Below are positions 21,061-34,000 of a stretch of DNA of 64,000 nt, in pieces. Numbering within the stretch: position 1 is the first letter of the stretch; every line of letters starts with the position of its first letter. Source of the stretch: Xiphophorus maculatus (Eukaryota; Chordata; Actinopteri; Cyprinodontiformes; Poeciliidae); assembly GCF_002775205.1 (NCBI RefSeq), contig NC_036458.1, positions 3,068,560 through 3,132,559 of the forward strand. The letters run 5' to 3'. Under the pieces are notes generated by a model that saw only the letters and a program-made list of their open reading frames with translations, was not told the DNA's origin and made no database searches. The translations under genes were made by a program, and so were the position numbers.

Positions 21061-21408
21061 TGGAAGCTTTTAACTGCCATAATCTTGGAAATAAATTCAG
21101 GAGCAGTATCTTGTTAAAATGAGTTTTACGAGAAAGACGCGTTTTATATCTCGTTATAACGGACAAATTTTGCTTCACTTTTGATGAGAAACTCGTTTTT
21201 TTCATTTTGTTAGAAGAAGAAACATTCTCATTTTAACAATTTGCATTTCATTTTCTTGTTATAGCAAAGTTTCTCATTTTAACGAGATATAACAGATTAC
21301 GACTTGATATATTTTGTTTATAAGTCATATAACTCTCATTATAACGAGATTTTAACATTTTTGCTTTTCCTAAATTTATTTCCAAGTTCTGGCAGTTAAA
21401 CTCTTCCG
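21061..21408. mobile_element. Inverted-repeat element (MITE) with TGGAAG...CTTCCG ends
   Basis: The left arm (TGGAAGCTTTTAACTGCCAT, then TTGGAAATAAATT) and right arm (AATTTATTTCCAA, then CTGGCAGTTAAACTCTTCCG) are inverted matches over ~45 bp. TA dinucleotides flank both ends (21059-21060 and 21409-21410). The interior carries inverted TCTCGTTATAACG-type words. No coding capacity. Confidence 0.75.
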
Positions 21409-21836
21409 TAAAATTTACATTTTTAAAAGAAGCGAGTGACATTTTTTTATATTTGCTCATAACGAATGTCTGAATCTTCTTTTCCTGGGAGAAAAAGGCT
21501 TCCTCTCATCTCATCGATTGTCTGTCGGTAAACCAGGGCCCGGCTCCCAGTTTAACGTGAAGAACCGGAACCAGTGCCAACTGGTTTCTGTTGTGAGAAA
21601 ACAATCATGTGTCCTGGTGCTTTATGTGGAGGATTTGAAGCTCTTTCTGGGAGGATTTCTGCGCCCTCAGCTTGTGTTTTTATAAATATGTCGGATTTTC
21701 TAAGAGCTGAACATGTTGAAGGTCTTCCTCGTCACTTTGACGCCGGCGTGTCGGACTGGACCAGTTCCTCATCGAGCAGAGTTCGATCCCACAGGAAATG
21801 TATCAGAATGACCTCAGAGGCTCTGAGAACTGATCA

Positions 21837-22201
21837 CACTGCAAAAACTCAAAATCTTACCAAGTAGTTTGGTTTAGTTTCTACTGCAAATATCTCAGTA
21901 CACTTTAAATGAGATAAAACTAACTTTTCAGCAAGATATAGGAGCGTGTTTTCAGTAAATAATTCATTAATATTGATTAAAAAGTTGTAGTTATAACAGA
22001 ATGTTATAATATAAGTGAAATAATCTGCCAGTGGAACTAGCACTTTTTCTTCCACATTAATGAATTATTGACTTAAAACAAGCTCCTATATCTTGGTGAA
22101 AAGATGGTTATAAGTTACTTTTCTCTTATTTCAAGTGAAATAAAATATTTGCACTAGAAACTAGACCAAAAACACTGGATACACTTTTGTGTTTTTGCAG
22201 T
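21837..22201. mobile_element. Palindromic MITE (CACTGCAAAAAC family)
   Basis: It begins CACTGCAAAAACTCAAAATC and ends TGTGTTTTTGCAGT. The self-complementary interior matches the copy at 15907-16263. The right end is slightly degraded. Confidence 0.8.
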
Positions 22202-23860
22202 TCAGGCGATAAATCCAGAACAATTTGGTCTAGTTTTGGACTGATTTACTCATGTTACCTAAAAGTGTTAAGTATTTATTTCAAACACGTGGAAATCTTT
22301 CTGATTTCATTTATTAAAAATATAAAAACTGCAGTCTGAACAGTAGATGAGTCCTTTTACAGCACAGAGGTCATGAGACGCTTCTCCTGTGTGACATCCT
22401 GGTTCCCCAGCAGCCCTCTGAGGGTCGACCTCTGCTCTCTATGCTGTTAAATGTGAAAATAAAGCTGAAGATCTTCAGAAAAGAATCATTTTCAGAAGAA
22501 TCTGTTGATGTTCGTGGATTGTTGTGAACTTTTCTTGATTCCCCATCAGTTCGAAGGTTTGAAGATGACAAACAGATCTGGATCAGCTGTAACTGTCTGA
22601 CTACAGTCGTGTGTTGATGTTCTGATGAAGGTTTTTATACGTTGTGCAATTTTTGGCAGCATGATTGTGAAGAAATATTTCATCTAGATGTGAAATTAAT
22701 GACTTTATGCAATAAAAAGAAAATCTCAAGAGTCTGCTAGAATATATATTCATCCATGCATGAATGATGAGAACTGTTTTTTTTTTTTTAAATAAATATT
22801 CACGTTTTAGAGTTGGAATTTTCTACCAACATGGATCTAGGATCCGTCCTATCCGGTTCTGGTCGGACCAGAGAAATGTGACGTGCAGAACCTGGTTCCA
22901 CCTCATTCCTCTCATTAGAGCAGCTGCTCGTTAGTTTCTCCTCATCCTCGCTCAATAAATCATTGGCGCTCCTTAACATGCCTTCTGGACTGGAAATGGA
23001 TCCTAACACAGTGATTTATTACCGGGTCAGAAGAGATGATACCGAGTCAAAACCAAACTGGGCGTCTCCTGATCTCATGTCCAACCCACTGACCTCGGCC
23101 CATGCAGAACAGACTTCATGTATCGAGTCAGGGAATAAAACTTTGTAGACTAGAGAGTCCAAAGTGTGGGTCGGGGGCCATTTGTGGCCCTCTGAAGGAT
23201 TTGGGGAGTTAAATTGAGAAAATCTGGCCTGCAAGGTGGTTGATGCAGATGGACACATTTTTCAACAATCTTTACAAATAAATAACATCTTAAGAAAATA
23301 TTAGACACAAAAAAAAAATTCCCATTTATTAGCGAGTTTTTTATCATTCTTGTTAATTTTGGAGCAACTAGAATAACAAACATTGATCTACTTTTCCTCA
23401 AATGTAAATCTTGCTTCTCATACAAGAAAACAACTAGAGGAATTTTTAAACTGTTGGTCTTGACATACACGTCCAATTTAATCAAAAATGTAACTAGTTT
23501 GTTCATTTTAATATAATTAAAATTGTTTTCTTTATTACTGAAAAGCTACAATAAACAAAAGGCGGGGAGAGTTTGTTTTAAAAATGTATGATTTTGGTTT
23601 CAGTTTAACATTGGCCCTCATTGCAAAACCTGGTTATGAACCACAGATTTGATTCAGGCATTGAGCCACAGAAACATGTAAACATGGAGGCTGACGTTGG
23701 ACACCACAACTCTACAGAACCGGAATAATTGGTCCTCTCGCTCTGATTGTGCCGAAGGTACACGGTGGTTGTCCTTGGTAACGGCAAAGATTAGCCCAAT
23801 TCAAAACTACTGGAAAAATATAAAAAAATATTAACTTTGTACTCAGAAAATACCCTAAAG
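22202..23860. other. Intergenic, no gene recognised
   Basis: Short open frames only. Around 23160-23200 the words GGGGGCCATTTGTGGCCCTC recur as in 28850 and 38120 (there inverted), which may mark decayed hAT-type ends. I would not annotate these individually. Confidence 0.45.
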
Positions 23861-24105
23861 CAGTGGTCCCCAACCACCGGGCCGCGGACCGATACCGGTC
23901 CACAGACCAATTGGTACCGGGCCGCGCAAGAAATAATGAACTACTTCCGGATCTTTTATTTTGGAAATCCTAAACCGGATTTTACCGGTTACGTCTTGCG
24001 CATCAAAATTGAGCCAACTGGCAGCAGAATGAGTAACAAAACAGCATCGGAGTACCGCGGCGCACTTACGATACTTACGACGCGCGAAAATGAAGGACAT
24101 TTGAA
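23861..24105 (+). mobile_element. hAT-like DNA transposon end fragment
   Basis: It starts CAGTGGTCCCCAACC and continues with CCGGGCCGCGGACCG and TACCGGGCCGCGC, a terminus seen in hAT-superfamily repeats of many vertebrates. No matching inverted right end or transposase frame was found, so it is probably a truncated or solo end. Confidence 0.5.
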
Positions 24106-24853
24106 TATGATGCACCAAGAAGACCAAACATCATGGTTCTGTGAGGTTCTAAAGGATTGGTTAAGTAGGGTTTTGTTAATTTGGTTTACATAAATAATTA
24201 ATCTGCCACCTGGACCTTTATTATCAATAAACTGGATCTTAGACTGAACAAACTGCCTGAGTCCTGAGTTCTAAGGCAGCAGGATAAACCAGGACAAAAA
24301 TCTTGCAAAATGTTCTTCCTTCCTGATCTTGAACTCTAAATCATAGTTGACACATTTAGATAAAAGTCACATGGATGTGCCTCAAGTCTGTTTCTGTCCT
24401 CATTTCATCTGCCTGTAAAAGGAAAGTCATGCCAGCCAACCAGCAGTCCAGACCTACCAGAGCCTGATGTGTTTCCCTGATGAGGGAGGATAGGATTCAG
24501 CTGATGGTTCAGCATCCGCAGCATAACTGATATTCTGCCAGAAACGTGTAGTTTCCCCCTCCCGCCTTCTAAAAACAGCTTCCTGGGCTGCATGCTGACA
24601 CCAGACACTCGCCGTTCTGGACACCTGCCGGACTCTCTGCAGGCTGATGATCCGATTTATGCAACCCAGGTGAAACTCTCATGTAAACAAGAGGACCGTG
24701 TTTATTAACACAGCAATATTTCATTCACTGCAACAGCTTTTGTTGTTTCTAAGAGGTTTGGTCCAGTTTTGAAGGAGTTTTTTTCCTGTTGCTTGATAAC
24801 AAAATTGACTCATTCCTTGATTTTAGCAGCAATAACTTATATAAGATGACCTG

Positions 24854-25068
24854 CCCTGCAAAAAACAAAAACTTTCCAAGCATTTATTTATCAAGTTTCT
24901 AGTGCAAATATCTTAGAAAACTTAAAATAAATCAAAACTACATTACAAGTAACTTTCTCCAAGATATAAGAGCTTGTCTTAAGTCAGTGATTCCTTAATG
25001 CTGATGAAAATACTCAGATTGTTTCACTTATAACATGGAAAAAATAATCTGCCAGTAGAACTAATACT
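24854..25068. mobile_element. Truncated CACTGCAAAAAC-family MITE
   Basis: It begins CCTGCAAAAAACAAAAACTT and carries the family interior up to CTGCCAGTAGAACTAATACTT. It then breaks directly before an L2-like LINE fragment. Confidence 0.6.
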
Positions 25069-25071
25069 TGC

Positions 25072-25235
25072 TTCTGTTATTGTAGCTAGAAACTAGAGAT
25101 CAGGCTGAAATCTGGGTGTAGTGATGACATCTGACCTGAACCTTCGGAGTCACATAAAGACGGTTACAAAGTCGGCCTTCTATCACCTGCAGAACATTTC
25201 CAGGATTAGAGGACTAAATTCTCAGCAAGATCTAG
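25072..25235 (+). pseudogene. L2-like LINE reverse-transcriptase fragment
   Basis: Plus-strand translation in shifting frames gives [10 protein letters not shown] and then DLNLRSHIKTVTKSAFYHLQ, which matches the region after the catalytic motifs in L2-clade reverse transcriptases. It is a short decayed remnant. A further ORF2 C-terminal piece lies ~450 bp downstream in the same orientation. Confidence 0.7.
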
Positions 25236-25689
25236 ACCGGGTATCTGCAAACTGCAAGCTAAGGAACTAACTAATGTTTTTAGATGTAGATATAATAACA
25301 AATGCAGATTTTTAGCAGTTTTTCTATTATATTTGCATTGACTTTCTACACAGAATGGCACTAAAAGTAGCAGTGTTACGTTTTTAGAGCTGTTTTTCCT
25401 CATCAAGATATTTTTTTCCTCATTTCCCGTCCTACTGAATAAAGATCCATTCTCTTTTCATAAAATTTTATGTTTATCTTTATTTTAAATAGTTAAAAAA
25501 AACTTAAAATGGTAGTTCTTTAACTACCATTTTAAAATTACATAAATACCATGGGGTATTTATGTAATTCTAATTTGAATTTATTTCACAAGGGACCGTA
25601 CATATAAATCAACATGAGGATGTTAAAACAACCATGTAAAAATGAACTCCAGATTTAGCCACTGAGGTTCATTTTCATCTGTAGTTTCC

Positions 25690-25866
25690 TGCCAGTTCTG
25701 GTTCTGCGCCCCCAGAACCAGAACCAAAAATGGAGAAGCAGCATTCAGCTTCTATGCACCACAAATCTGGAACAAACTTCCAGAAAACTGTAAAACAGCT
25801 GAAACACTGAGTTCCTTTAAATCTGGACTAAAATCCCACCTGTTTGGAGCTGCTTTTGATTCATAA
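25690..25866 (+). pseudogene. L2-like LINE ORF2 C-terminal fragment
   Basis: The plus strand encodes APRTRTKNGEAAFSFYAPQI, then WNKLPENCKTAETLSSFKSG and LKSHLFGAAF, followed by a stop at 25864-25866. This is the typical C-terminal end of L2/Maui-type ORF2. The upstream part is missing or too degraded to read. Confidence 0.8.
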
Positions 25867-26135
25867 TAATTAGAAAATTGATCAATATTTTTCATGTGTA
25901 TTTGCTTGATGATAGCATTTGATCAAATGTATTTATTGCTGTGTCATAATTTATAACTTTATTACGTTTTTATGTTTTACCTGCGTTTCAGCTGAAATGT
26001 GCGACACAAATGAACTTTAAAATTGTAGAACGATCTTTATGCTGTGATTTTTTTTTGTTTTTTACTGTTTATTTCCATCATATCTGTGATATGATTGAAC
26101 ATTGACACTCAGACAGTTTGTGGTTAACATGAGAC

Positions 26136-26141
26136 TTTATT
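26136..26141 (-). terminator. AATAAA polyadenylation signal of the nme2-like gene
   Basis: AATAAA reads on the minus strand 110 bases downstream of the nme2-like stop codon, a normal position for a compact 3' UTR. Confidence 0.7.
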
Positions 26142-26250
26142 GATCAGTGCTGCATGTTTGGTGGAACAGGTAAAAACCAAGGTAGAGGATCGACTGTAGA
26201 GTGGGCGGGGTTTAGTGGATGGGTGGGCGGAGCTCCAGAGGGGGCGGGGT

Positions 26251-29102
26251 TTACTCGTACAGGAAGGCCTGAGAGCAGGGGGTCCAGTTGACGAACTCCT
26301 CTGCCTTGAACCAAAGATCGACCTCCATCTTGGCGTTATCCAGGGTGTCGCTGCCGTGGATGATGTTCCTGAGGACACAGTCGGGTCCAGATCAGTGACT
26401 TACAGTTTCATTATCTGGTCCATTCTGTCTGGAAATATTAAGTTTCTTCCTAAGAAGAATAAGTTATTTCCCCCATTTTTTTAAATGAAAACCTGAAGAT
26501 GTATTTACTTTTTCTTTTAGTAATAATCTAAAAATAATTATTGGTCATTTCTAATTATTTTTACTAGTGAAGTATTTTTAATATTTTACTATAATTAATT
26601 AAATAATTTATTTAAAAAATGTATTAGAAATGATTAATTTTAAGCATTTCTCATTTTTCTCACCTGTATCACATTTATAAGATGTTTTCTTTTTATATTT
26701 TATTTAATGCATTTTTCCGTATTTTGGGAATGTGTGGCATATATATTTTTATTTCTAAATGCAGAAATGTTCTAATGGTGACAGTAATATTTACTCTGAA
26801 TTTTTATTCATGTAAAAAATATTTTTATCAGAAAAAATATATTTTTAAATTGATTCTAATGTAAAAATGTGTTTAAATATTTATTTTTGCTGTTTGTTCT
26901 CGTTAAATTTGACTTTTTCCCTCATTTCTCTGGATATTCCTTGAGAACAAACCTCTGCTCAGACCTCAGTAATCCCATTTGTGGTTAAGTTTTTGATTAT
27001 ATTGAATCTTTGCCGTCATTTCCTGGTGCGTTGTGCAGGTTTTGAGGCGTTGCCATGGTTTCCTCACCTGCCGATGTTGATGCACAGGTCTCCACGGATG
27101 CTGCCGGGCTTGGAGTCAGCGGGGTTGGTCTCACCCAGCATCATCCTGGCCAGCTTCACAATGCTCTGACCTTCCCAAACCTGAAACACAAATCCAAACA
27201 CAAATGTCTGAATCAGGTTCACATTTCAGGAGATCTTCAAAAATAAACTTCAAACTTAACGTGGCTCTAACGGGTCTTCATGAAGTTATTTAAATGTTTT
27301 TAAAAATTAAAAGAAACCATCTAAAAATAAACTGGTCACAAGCGCGCTATATTATATTTTATGCCGTGATAACGATGATTAGTGTTTAAAAAACTATTTA
27401 CTAGTTTTGCAGGACGGTGAAAACACGACACCAACACAAATATTATTCTTTAAAAACATTCCCAGACTTCTTCAAGATGCAACTTATGTCTTGAAGAAAT
27501 CTGTGTGATTCACTTACTTTACTGAATTGAATCATGTTTTTGAATTTAGTGATATTTATTGATGCTCTTGTGTAACAAAAAGTGGAGAAAATATCAAAAA
27601 TAATATTTCCGATCAAACTATCAGTTCTGTTTCATTAGTTTTTTTAAATTTAGCATCAGTAACTGAAATGTGTCATGACAACGATACACCAAAACTCTTG
27701 AAATGAGAAACGACACGACTCATTAAATATTACAACATGAGCACCAAGGCTGTCCTCTGTGTCTCCATGGTGACACTCTGTGGACAAGTAGCTGTCCTCT
27801 GTGTCTCCATGGTAACACTCTGTGGACAAGCAGCTGTCCTCTGTGTCTCCATGGTAACACTCTGTGGACAAGCAGCTGTCCTCCGTGTCTCAGCTTCCTG
27901 TTGGACTGAAGCAGCTGAGGCCTTGAGGACCAGCAGGTGTCAAGAGGTTGCTGACGCAACGGAAAAACGAAGCAGGAAGTTATGTGCGGCCATGTTTGTG
28001 TTGGCGTTACCATGGCGAAGACTGGTCCAGAGGACATGTATTTGCACAGTCCAGCGTAGAAAGGCATGTCCTTCAGGTCCAGGTAGTGCTTCTTCATGTG
28101 GTCCTCAGAGGCCTGCGCATGAAACGCAACAAAAAGTAAGTACACCCTGCTGATCACACATGATTTAAGACATTCATTAACCAATCAGCATCATTTTTAC
28201 TGCTCTGGAGCAGAAAGGTGAGGTAAAAACCAGAGAAGCAACTTGAGCTGCTCATCAATCTGCACTGCAAAAACATTTCCTACCAAGTACTTTTGATCTC
28301 ATTCCTACTACAAATATGTTAGTACACTTAAAATGAGACAAAAGTAACTTTTCAGCAAGATATAGGAGCTTCTTTTAAATCAATAATTCGTTAATATTGA
28401 TGAAAAAATAACTTATAAGAAAAATGTCCAGTTATACGTGAAATAATCTGCCAGTGGAACTAATACTTAAAAATATATTTATTATTAAGGAATTATTCTT
28501 AAAACAAGCTCCTATGTGTTGCTGAAATGTTACTTTTAAATCAAATATTTTGGGTTTAGGTTTTAGCGCAAATATCTTAGTGCACAAGACAAAACTAACT
28601 GAAAAGTAACTTTTCAGCAAAACACAGGGGATTTATTTAAGCCAATAATTCCTTAATATTGATGAAAAAGTTTAGAGTATAAGTCAACGAGTAAATGTGT
28701 TCCTAGTTACCATGACAACAGAAACCAGAAAGCTTGGAAAAGATGATCACTTTGTGTTGCATCCAACATTTTTTATCAGTAGATTTTAATTTAAAAGCTA
28801 CAGTTTGGTTTGAATTTATTTAATTTATTTTTGCATTTTAGTTGGAAGGGCTGCATGAAATCAGTCAACGGACCACAAATGGCCCCCTGACCTCACTTTG
28901 AACACCAGCTGCTGAAGAGACAAACCCACTGCTGCAGGTCAGGGGTGTACTTAGTTTCCCTCCTGGTCGTCATTTTGTTTCTCACCTGGACGAATTTGGC
29001 AGCGACCAGCTTGAAGCCTCTTGTCTCGAAGCGCTTGATGATCTCACCACACAGTCCTCTCTGGACGCCGTCAGGCTTCACAGCGATGAAGGTACGCTCC
29101 AT
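26251..29102 (-). CDS. nme2: Nucleoside diphosphate kinase A/B-type (NME1/NME2 group), complete
   Basis: Four coding exons on the minus strand, 29102-28986, 28112-28011, 27180-27068 and 26368-26251, join in frame (450 nt, 149 residues plus stop). The start [16 protein letters not shown] matches the usual family N-terminus with the short leader residues absent. The enzyme moves the terminal phosphate of ATP onto other nucleoside diphosphates through a phosphohistidine. Catalytic and nucleotide-binding residues are all present: K9, Y49, F57, R85, T91, R102, N112 and H115 in NIIHGSD. Length equals group I enzymes (about 152) minus three N-terminal residues. The protein ends in LYE, close to the usual WIYE/WVYE. 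Residues 78-110 ([17 protein letters not shown]) are more divergent than typical NME1/2. A non-coding exon lies at 30945-~31010, so the first intron is ~1.8 kb. I cannot tell which fish paralogue it is. Confidence 0.92.
27749..27893. repeat. 42 bp minisatellite (~3.5 copies) in an nme2 intron
   Basis: The unit GCTGTCCTCTGTGTCTCCAT continues into GGTAACACTCTGTGGACAAG, and copies start at 27749, 27791, 27833 and 27875 (partial). Copies are nearly identical. The period is a multiple of three, so repetitive open frames appear on both strands. Confidence 0.95.
28263..28672. mobile_element. Rearranged CACTGCAAAAAC-family MITE in an nme2 intron
   Basis: It begins CACTGCAAAAACATTTCCTA. The family interior is followed by a second partial left-half sequence, so the copy looks duplicated or recombined. 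It lies in the intron between 28985 and 28113. Confidence 0.65.
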
Positions 29103-29116
29103 GTCTGCTGAGGAGG
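29103..29116 (-). other. 5' untranslated part of nme2-like exon 2
   Basis: A strong acceptor TTTCTCTGCAG ends at 29117 on the minus strand. Fourteen untranslated bases precede the ATG at 29102, so the start codon exon has an upstream non-coding exon. Confidence 0.7.
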
Positions 29117-30944
29117 CTGCAGAGAAACACGCACCTCATTTATTCACAGCTGGAAACATTCGCGTGAGTGAAACACGGGGTTAAAACGACACAGTCTGCT
29201 GAAAAACAAAGAGAAAAGAAAAGAAACAAAACAAAAACAGAAGAAACTCTTAGGGCGGAAATTTACTTCTCCCTTTTTCTATCTACAATATAGACGATCA
29301 AACTGGACCCGGATCTCAGAACGGCTGCAAAAAGTCTGACCCATTAAAGAGCAAAAACTTAATGAGTCTGGAATAAAGATAAAAATAAAAACATCCACCG
29401 GGCATCCTGGAATAAAAACCCATCGTCTGGTTTTAGATCCATCCTCATCAGAAACCTGACCAAGTTTTGGGTCCACTTTCTGGTTCTGTCTGGACCCGGA
29501 AACACGTTGCTAATTTTACAGCCGCTGGTATTTGTCGTCGTGACTCCGGCAGCAGCTGAGGGTCAGCGGGAGAGGCTCCCAGTTTAACCTCCTGCTGGGT
29601 ATTATTAGGATCCCAGTTTGGGTTCTGCTGACCCTTCAGACGGGTCCAGATGAAATCAGAAACCGGGAAGAACAGAACCGGTTCCAGGCAGGAGAAACAA
29701 ACAGGACTGGGGGAATCAAAACTCGCTCTGAGCCACAAAAGTTACATCAACTTTTGTAAAAACCGTTAAAATGTTTGGTAAATATCTGCTGCAGGAAACG
29801 GAAATTTTAAAGAGCCGCCATTTTTTTTCTGTTTTTAGGTTTTAAAACCAAGAAAAACATAAAATATTTACAGAAACATAAATGTTCTACCGGATTTAGA
29901 TGTTTGCGATTGATTTTGAACAACAAAAAATATTTAGTTTCAAATGTAATGATGAGAAAAAATAAATATTTCTGAGATTTGTGTCATTCTGGTGTGGAAG
30001 TTTAAAGCAAGATTTATTCCATACAACAACAACAAAAAAACCACATAATAATAAAAAACTGATAAATCTGCAAAAAATAGTTGGTTCTGCAGCTTTTTGG
30101 CCAAATTATGATTCATTGTGAAACATGTAGCAGAACTTAAAGCATCTAAATTCAGCTTCATTTTGGATAAATATTGCACAAATGTGAACCCAGAACTTTA
30201 GTTTTAAAGGCAGAGGGACATTTTTTAAAGACTGAGGAGATTTTGCACTTAGAACCTGGAGCAGAACCTCCAGAACATAGAAATAAAAAACATCTTGAAT
30301 TTATGAATAATTAATCATGCATTAGTAGATTTAAAGAAAAATCAAAAAGTAAATGTTAAATTCAAGCTCTGATGTTCAGATTTTGAAAAATAAAGTTCAG
30401 TTTTTGTGTCTAAAGGAAAAATGAATTTGAAGTTTCATTCAAAAGAAACTGCCAACAATAAATCAAACTTTGCACCAAACTTCCTCCAAATGTTCAGCTG
30501 ATCCGATCCGGAAAGCAGCTGCAACAAAAAGGACGACGAAGAATCCAGAACCAGAACCAGAACCAGAACCAAATCAACTTCTGCTGCAGGATTTCTGGGA
30601 TTTTTGGAAAGTTTCCGGATCTATTCTAGTTTCAAATAAAATCAAATAAAAACTCTCGAGATGAATGAATGAATTTTGCATGTTGGACAAAATAAAGTTC
30701 AGAGATTCTGCGGAATCAAAGCGCCGAAATTTCTAGACTTTCTCCACCTGATCCGAACCAGAATCTAAAAACATTTTTCTGCAAATATAATGAAGAATTC
30801 CTGTAAAAACGGAGGGAAAACGCGTCAAACGCTTCATGCAACAGAGTTTTAGTGAAGCTGAAAACCCGCAGGACGCAGCGGTTCGGGTCCAGTTCAAATG
30901 TTTCTGCAGGGTCAGAACCCTCACGTGCCGGGTCCGATATCTAC
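29117..30944 (-). other. First intron of the nme2-like gene, nothing else recognised
   Basis: This is AT-rich intronic sequence between the non-coding exon and the first coding exon. No repeat or exon stands out. Confidence 0.5.
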
Positions 30945-31010
30945 CTGAGTTCTGGGACTTGAGGAGAACTTGTGAAGTTGAGTTGCCGGCGGCTGGGATG
31001 CGACACCGAG
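30945..31010 (-). other. Non-coding first exon of the nme2-like gene (5' end approximate)
   Basis: On the minus strand the sequence ends at CAGAACTCAG/GTAGATATC, a good splice donor at 30945/30944. The upper end is estimated from the TATA-like box ~25-30 bases upstream. The exon contains no start codon compatible with the NDPK frame. Confidence 0.55.
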
Positions 31011-31030
31011 GCCGAAGACCCGAACAGCGG

Positions 31031-31072
31031 CTCTATATGGCGGCCGAACCGCGGGCGGGGTGAGGGCGGGGC
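31031..31072 (-). promoter_or_regulatory. Candidate nme2-like core promoter: TATA-like box and GC boxes
   Basis: The minus strand reads CCATATAGAG at 31040-31031. Two GC boxes (CCCCGCCC, CCGCCC) lie just upstream within 31050-31070. Spacing to the inferred first exon is right for a TATA promoter. Confidence 0.5.
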
Positions 31073-34000
31073 CGGTCCGTGGGCTCGGTTCTGAATAGCT
31101 GGAAGCCGCTGACGGATCCCTCATTTGTGCATGTTTGTCTGTCACTGACTGGACCGTTTTAGAAGCTGTTGTCAAAGATCCAAAAGCTGCAAACGGAGAA
31201 AGAAAAACGAGAAAATATTTTCCAAATTTCTTAACATGGAAGTAAGAAATTCGTGATTTTAAAAATTATCTTAAAAAAATTAATAACTAAAATAAATCTT
31301 TAAAAATGAACCATGTAGATGAAACTACTAAACACGCAACTTCTGCAAACTTTCATAAAGTCTCTATAAGCTTTCTATAGATTCTGGGTTTTTTTATGAA
31401 CGAAGAATTTATTTTATCTGCAGCTAAAATATTTATGATTACATTTCTAATCGTTTTCCTAAAACACGTGGAATTAGCATTTCTTGCTCAGAATATGATC
31501 TTTTTGTTACACAGGTTCATTAGTGGGGCTGGTTGCTCCAGTAGAGTCACAAACAGGATGGAGCTGAAACAGAAAAATCTCTGAGGGAAAATATGGCAGC
31601 TTTCTTTCAGCCAGCTGGCTGTCAGTGTGGTGGCGCAGCTAAATATTTTCTCAGGTGTATGCAGACACATTATAGGGGTTTTCAATGCACAAACAGCTGT
31701 TAAACCGAAAATGAGCTAGAATAATTATCCTGCCATCTTCTGGCGCCCGCTAGATTGGCGCCCTGGTGTTTGATTACATACTGAAGAAAAACTTTCTTTA
31801 AAAGTGACTTTAAACCATCGGAACCAAGAAAAACTAAAAGTATGAAATAATTTAGCAGGTAAACAGCTTTTGAGTTGGTCAGGAGTGTAGACACTACACT
31901 ACCCATAATTCAATGTCGCTCCCCGTCGCTATGGTGGCGACTGGGTTGATCAGAACCTAAAGCTGCGGGTTAAACTGGGAGCAGAACCAGAATCCAGCAG
32001 GGCTGACTGTCGGTTCTGATCCAGACCCAGATGACCCTCACCTGATAAATATAACAGTCCTTCACCCTTCCCCCAAATCCCCACTAAATATAAACCTTCT
32101 CCTTATCAGGGATGGAAAGCAGACTCCTCTCATGGAGGGGGCAGGGTGAGGTTCTGTCCACTCTGCAGCCCTGCATGCTGGGGAGGTTCGGTCGGTGGGG
32201 AGGGGGTCCAATCAGGTCACATCAAACCAAACATACCCCCCACCCTGACTGGTCCCTTCAGGAATCAAACATCTGAGCTGCAGGTTCAGGTTGCTCTCAG
32301 GTTTGGGGTTGTCGGTTCGTGTCCCACGTCCTCACTGTCCTCATGTGTCCCCGGTTCCGTCCGGCCTGTCAGCAGAGTGACCCGCTCCCTGTTAGCGGCT
32401 TATTAAAGCGGGTCAGACGGTACCGCTTGCATAAACTCTGAATTATTTCCAGAAATGTCCATAAATCTGATTTAATCTGAATAAATCGGATTATTTTTCA
32501 GATTTTGTCACATAGTTTTATGGTTTTTTTATGTTATTTTTTCTTTTCTGCTTCGCTGCAGGTTTGTGAAGTTTGCTGATGGCGCCCCCTTCTGGCCGGA
32601 AAACAAACTGAGGCGGATTTTAGTTGTTTTTGTTTTGTCTCCAGATTTTATTTCAGTGTTTGTAGTGAGACAGCAGAGGGAGGAGACGTCTGCAGGAGGC
32701 GGGGTCACGTTCTCCATAATCAATAATCACCAAGAAATTCTCCGATTCTGGTCATCAACTCATCACTGATGTTAAACTAAATTAGCAACGTTTTCTAAAA
32801 TCAAATTAATCCAATTAATGAGAAACAAGAGGGGAAAGTGTGAAATTTTGAATAAATAAATTTCGGTAAATTATGAAATTAAAAAATAAATTAAATAACT
32901 TGGAATAATTGTAATCCTTTTAGTTTAAATGTGAATTAATAAAATCACATTAATGATAAAATATTGTAAAAGAAAATCAAAATGATCAAAATCCTGAAAG
33001 TCAATGTACCTACATATAATATTATTCATTACTTATTAACATAATATTTTTATTTAATGTTATTTAAAAAATAGTAAAACTCTGAAACATATTGCTGTTG
33101 GTTTCTCATTCTAATGACTTTTTTTCTTTAATTAAATCCATTAAAAAAAAACAGACTAAAGGTTTTTTTCCCCTATTTTTTAAAAAAATATTAAATCTAA
33201 ATTAAAATGAATAAATTTTGTTTTTATCACAACTGAAATTCAGAATTTTTCTTTGATTGTTTAATGAAAACCTCTTCAACCAAAAGTTTCTTCACTAAAA
33301 ATGAAGAGAAGAAAAAAACCCATTTTGGAGGAAATTCTTTAAGTTAAAGAAAAATCTTTTTACGTTTTGTCTAAATTTAAATTTTCAGAAAATATTTCTC
33401 TTAACTTTGATCAAAATCTGATTTATCTGAAATTAACAGATTATTTTTCAGTAACTTAAGCAAACAGTACCAGCTAATTCTGTTGGTATTGTTTTAATCA
33501 TTTCATTTTAATTATTTCAAGTTTATAAAGTAAAGCTCAAATGGTGTATTAATGTATCTTTAACGTTTCTATTATAATTTAAAATCAAATAATCTGAACC
33601 GTAAGGCTCCGCCCCCTGCCACACGTCTCCTCCAATCACATTATTCGCAGAAGAAAAGGATTCGTTTCCATGTAAACAGCCACTTCTGTACAAATAAAAA
33701 GCAACAGAAACAAAGTTTAGATAGAAAACAACTGAAACATCAAACTGAAGAGATTTCTGTACATTTCATAAAGTCATAAATTCATTTTTGTAATTTCTCT
33801 GTTTCATCGTCTTCTTAAACTTTCTGAGTTTTACAAATAAAAGACACCAAATGAAAGTTTTTCTCCTTGAGGTGGCGCTGCTCTCCCTCCGTTCATACAT
33901 AAAATAGAATCTCCGATAGTTTTTTATTTACACACTTCAGATATTTACAGTTTTTTTTTTTTTAGTTTTCAGACCAGCGACACGGCGGACGGAGGAGACC

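Noticed and set aside
27723..28184. Long minus-strand open frame of 153 codons at the nme2 minisatellite
   Set aside because: Only 28112-28011 is a real exon. The remainder is intron and a 42 bp minisatellite read in an open frame.
28893..28985. Extension of the first nme2 coding exon beyond the donor
   Set aside because: The frame reads through a good GTGAG donor at 28985, and the following residues have no NDPK similarity, whereas the exon at 28112 continues the family sequence exactly.
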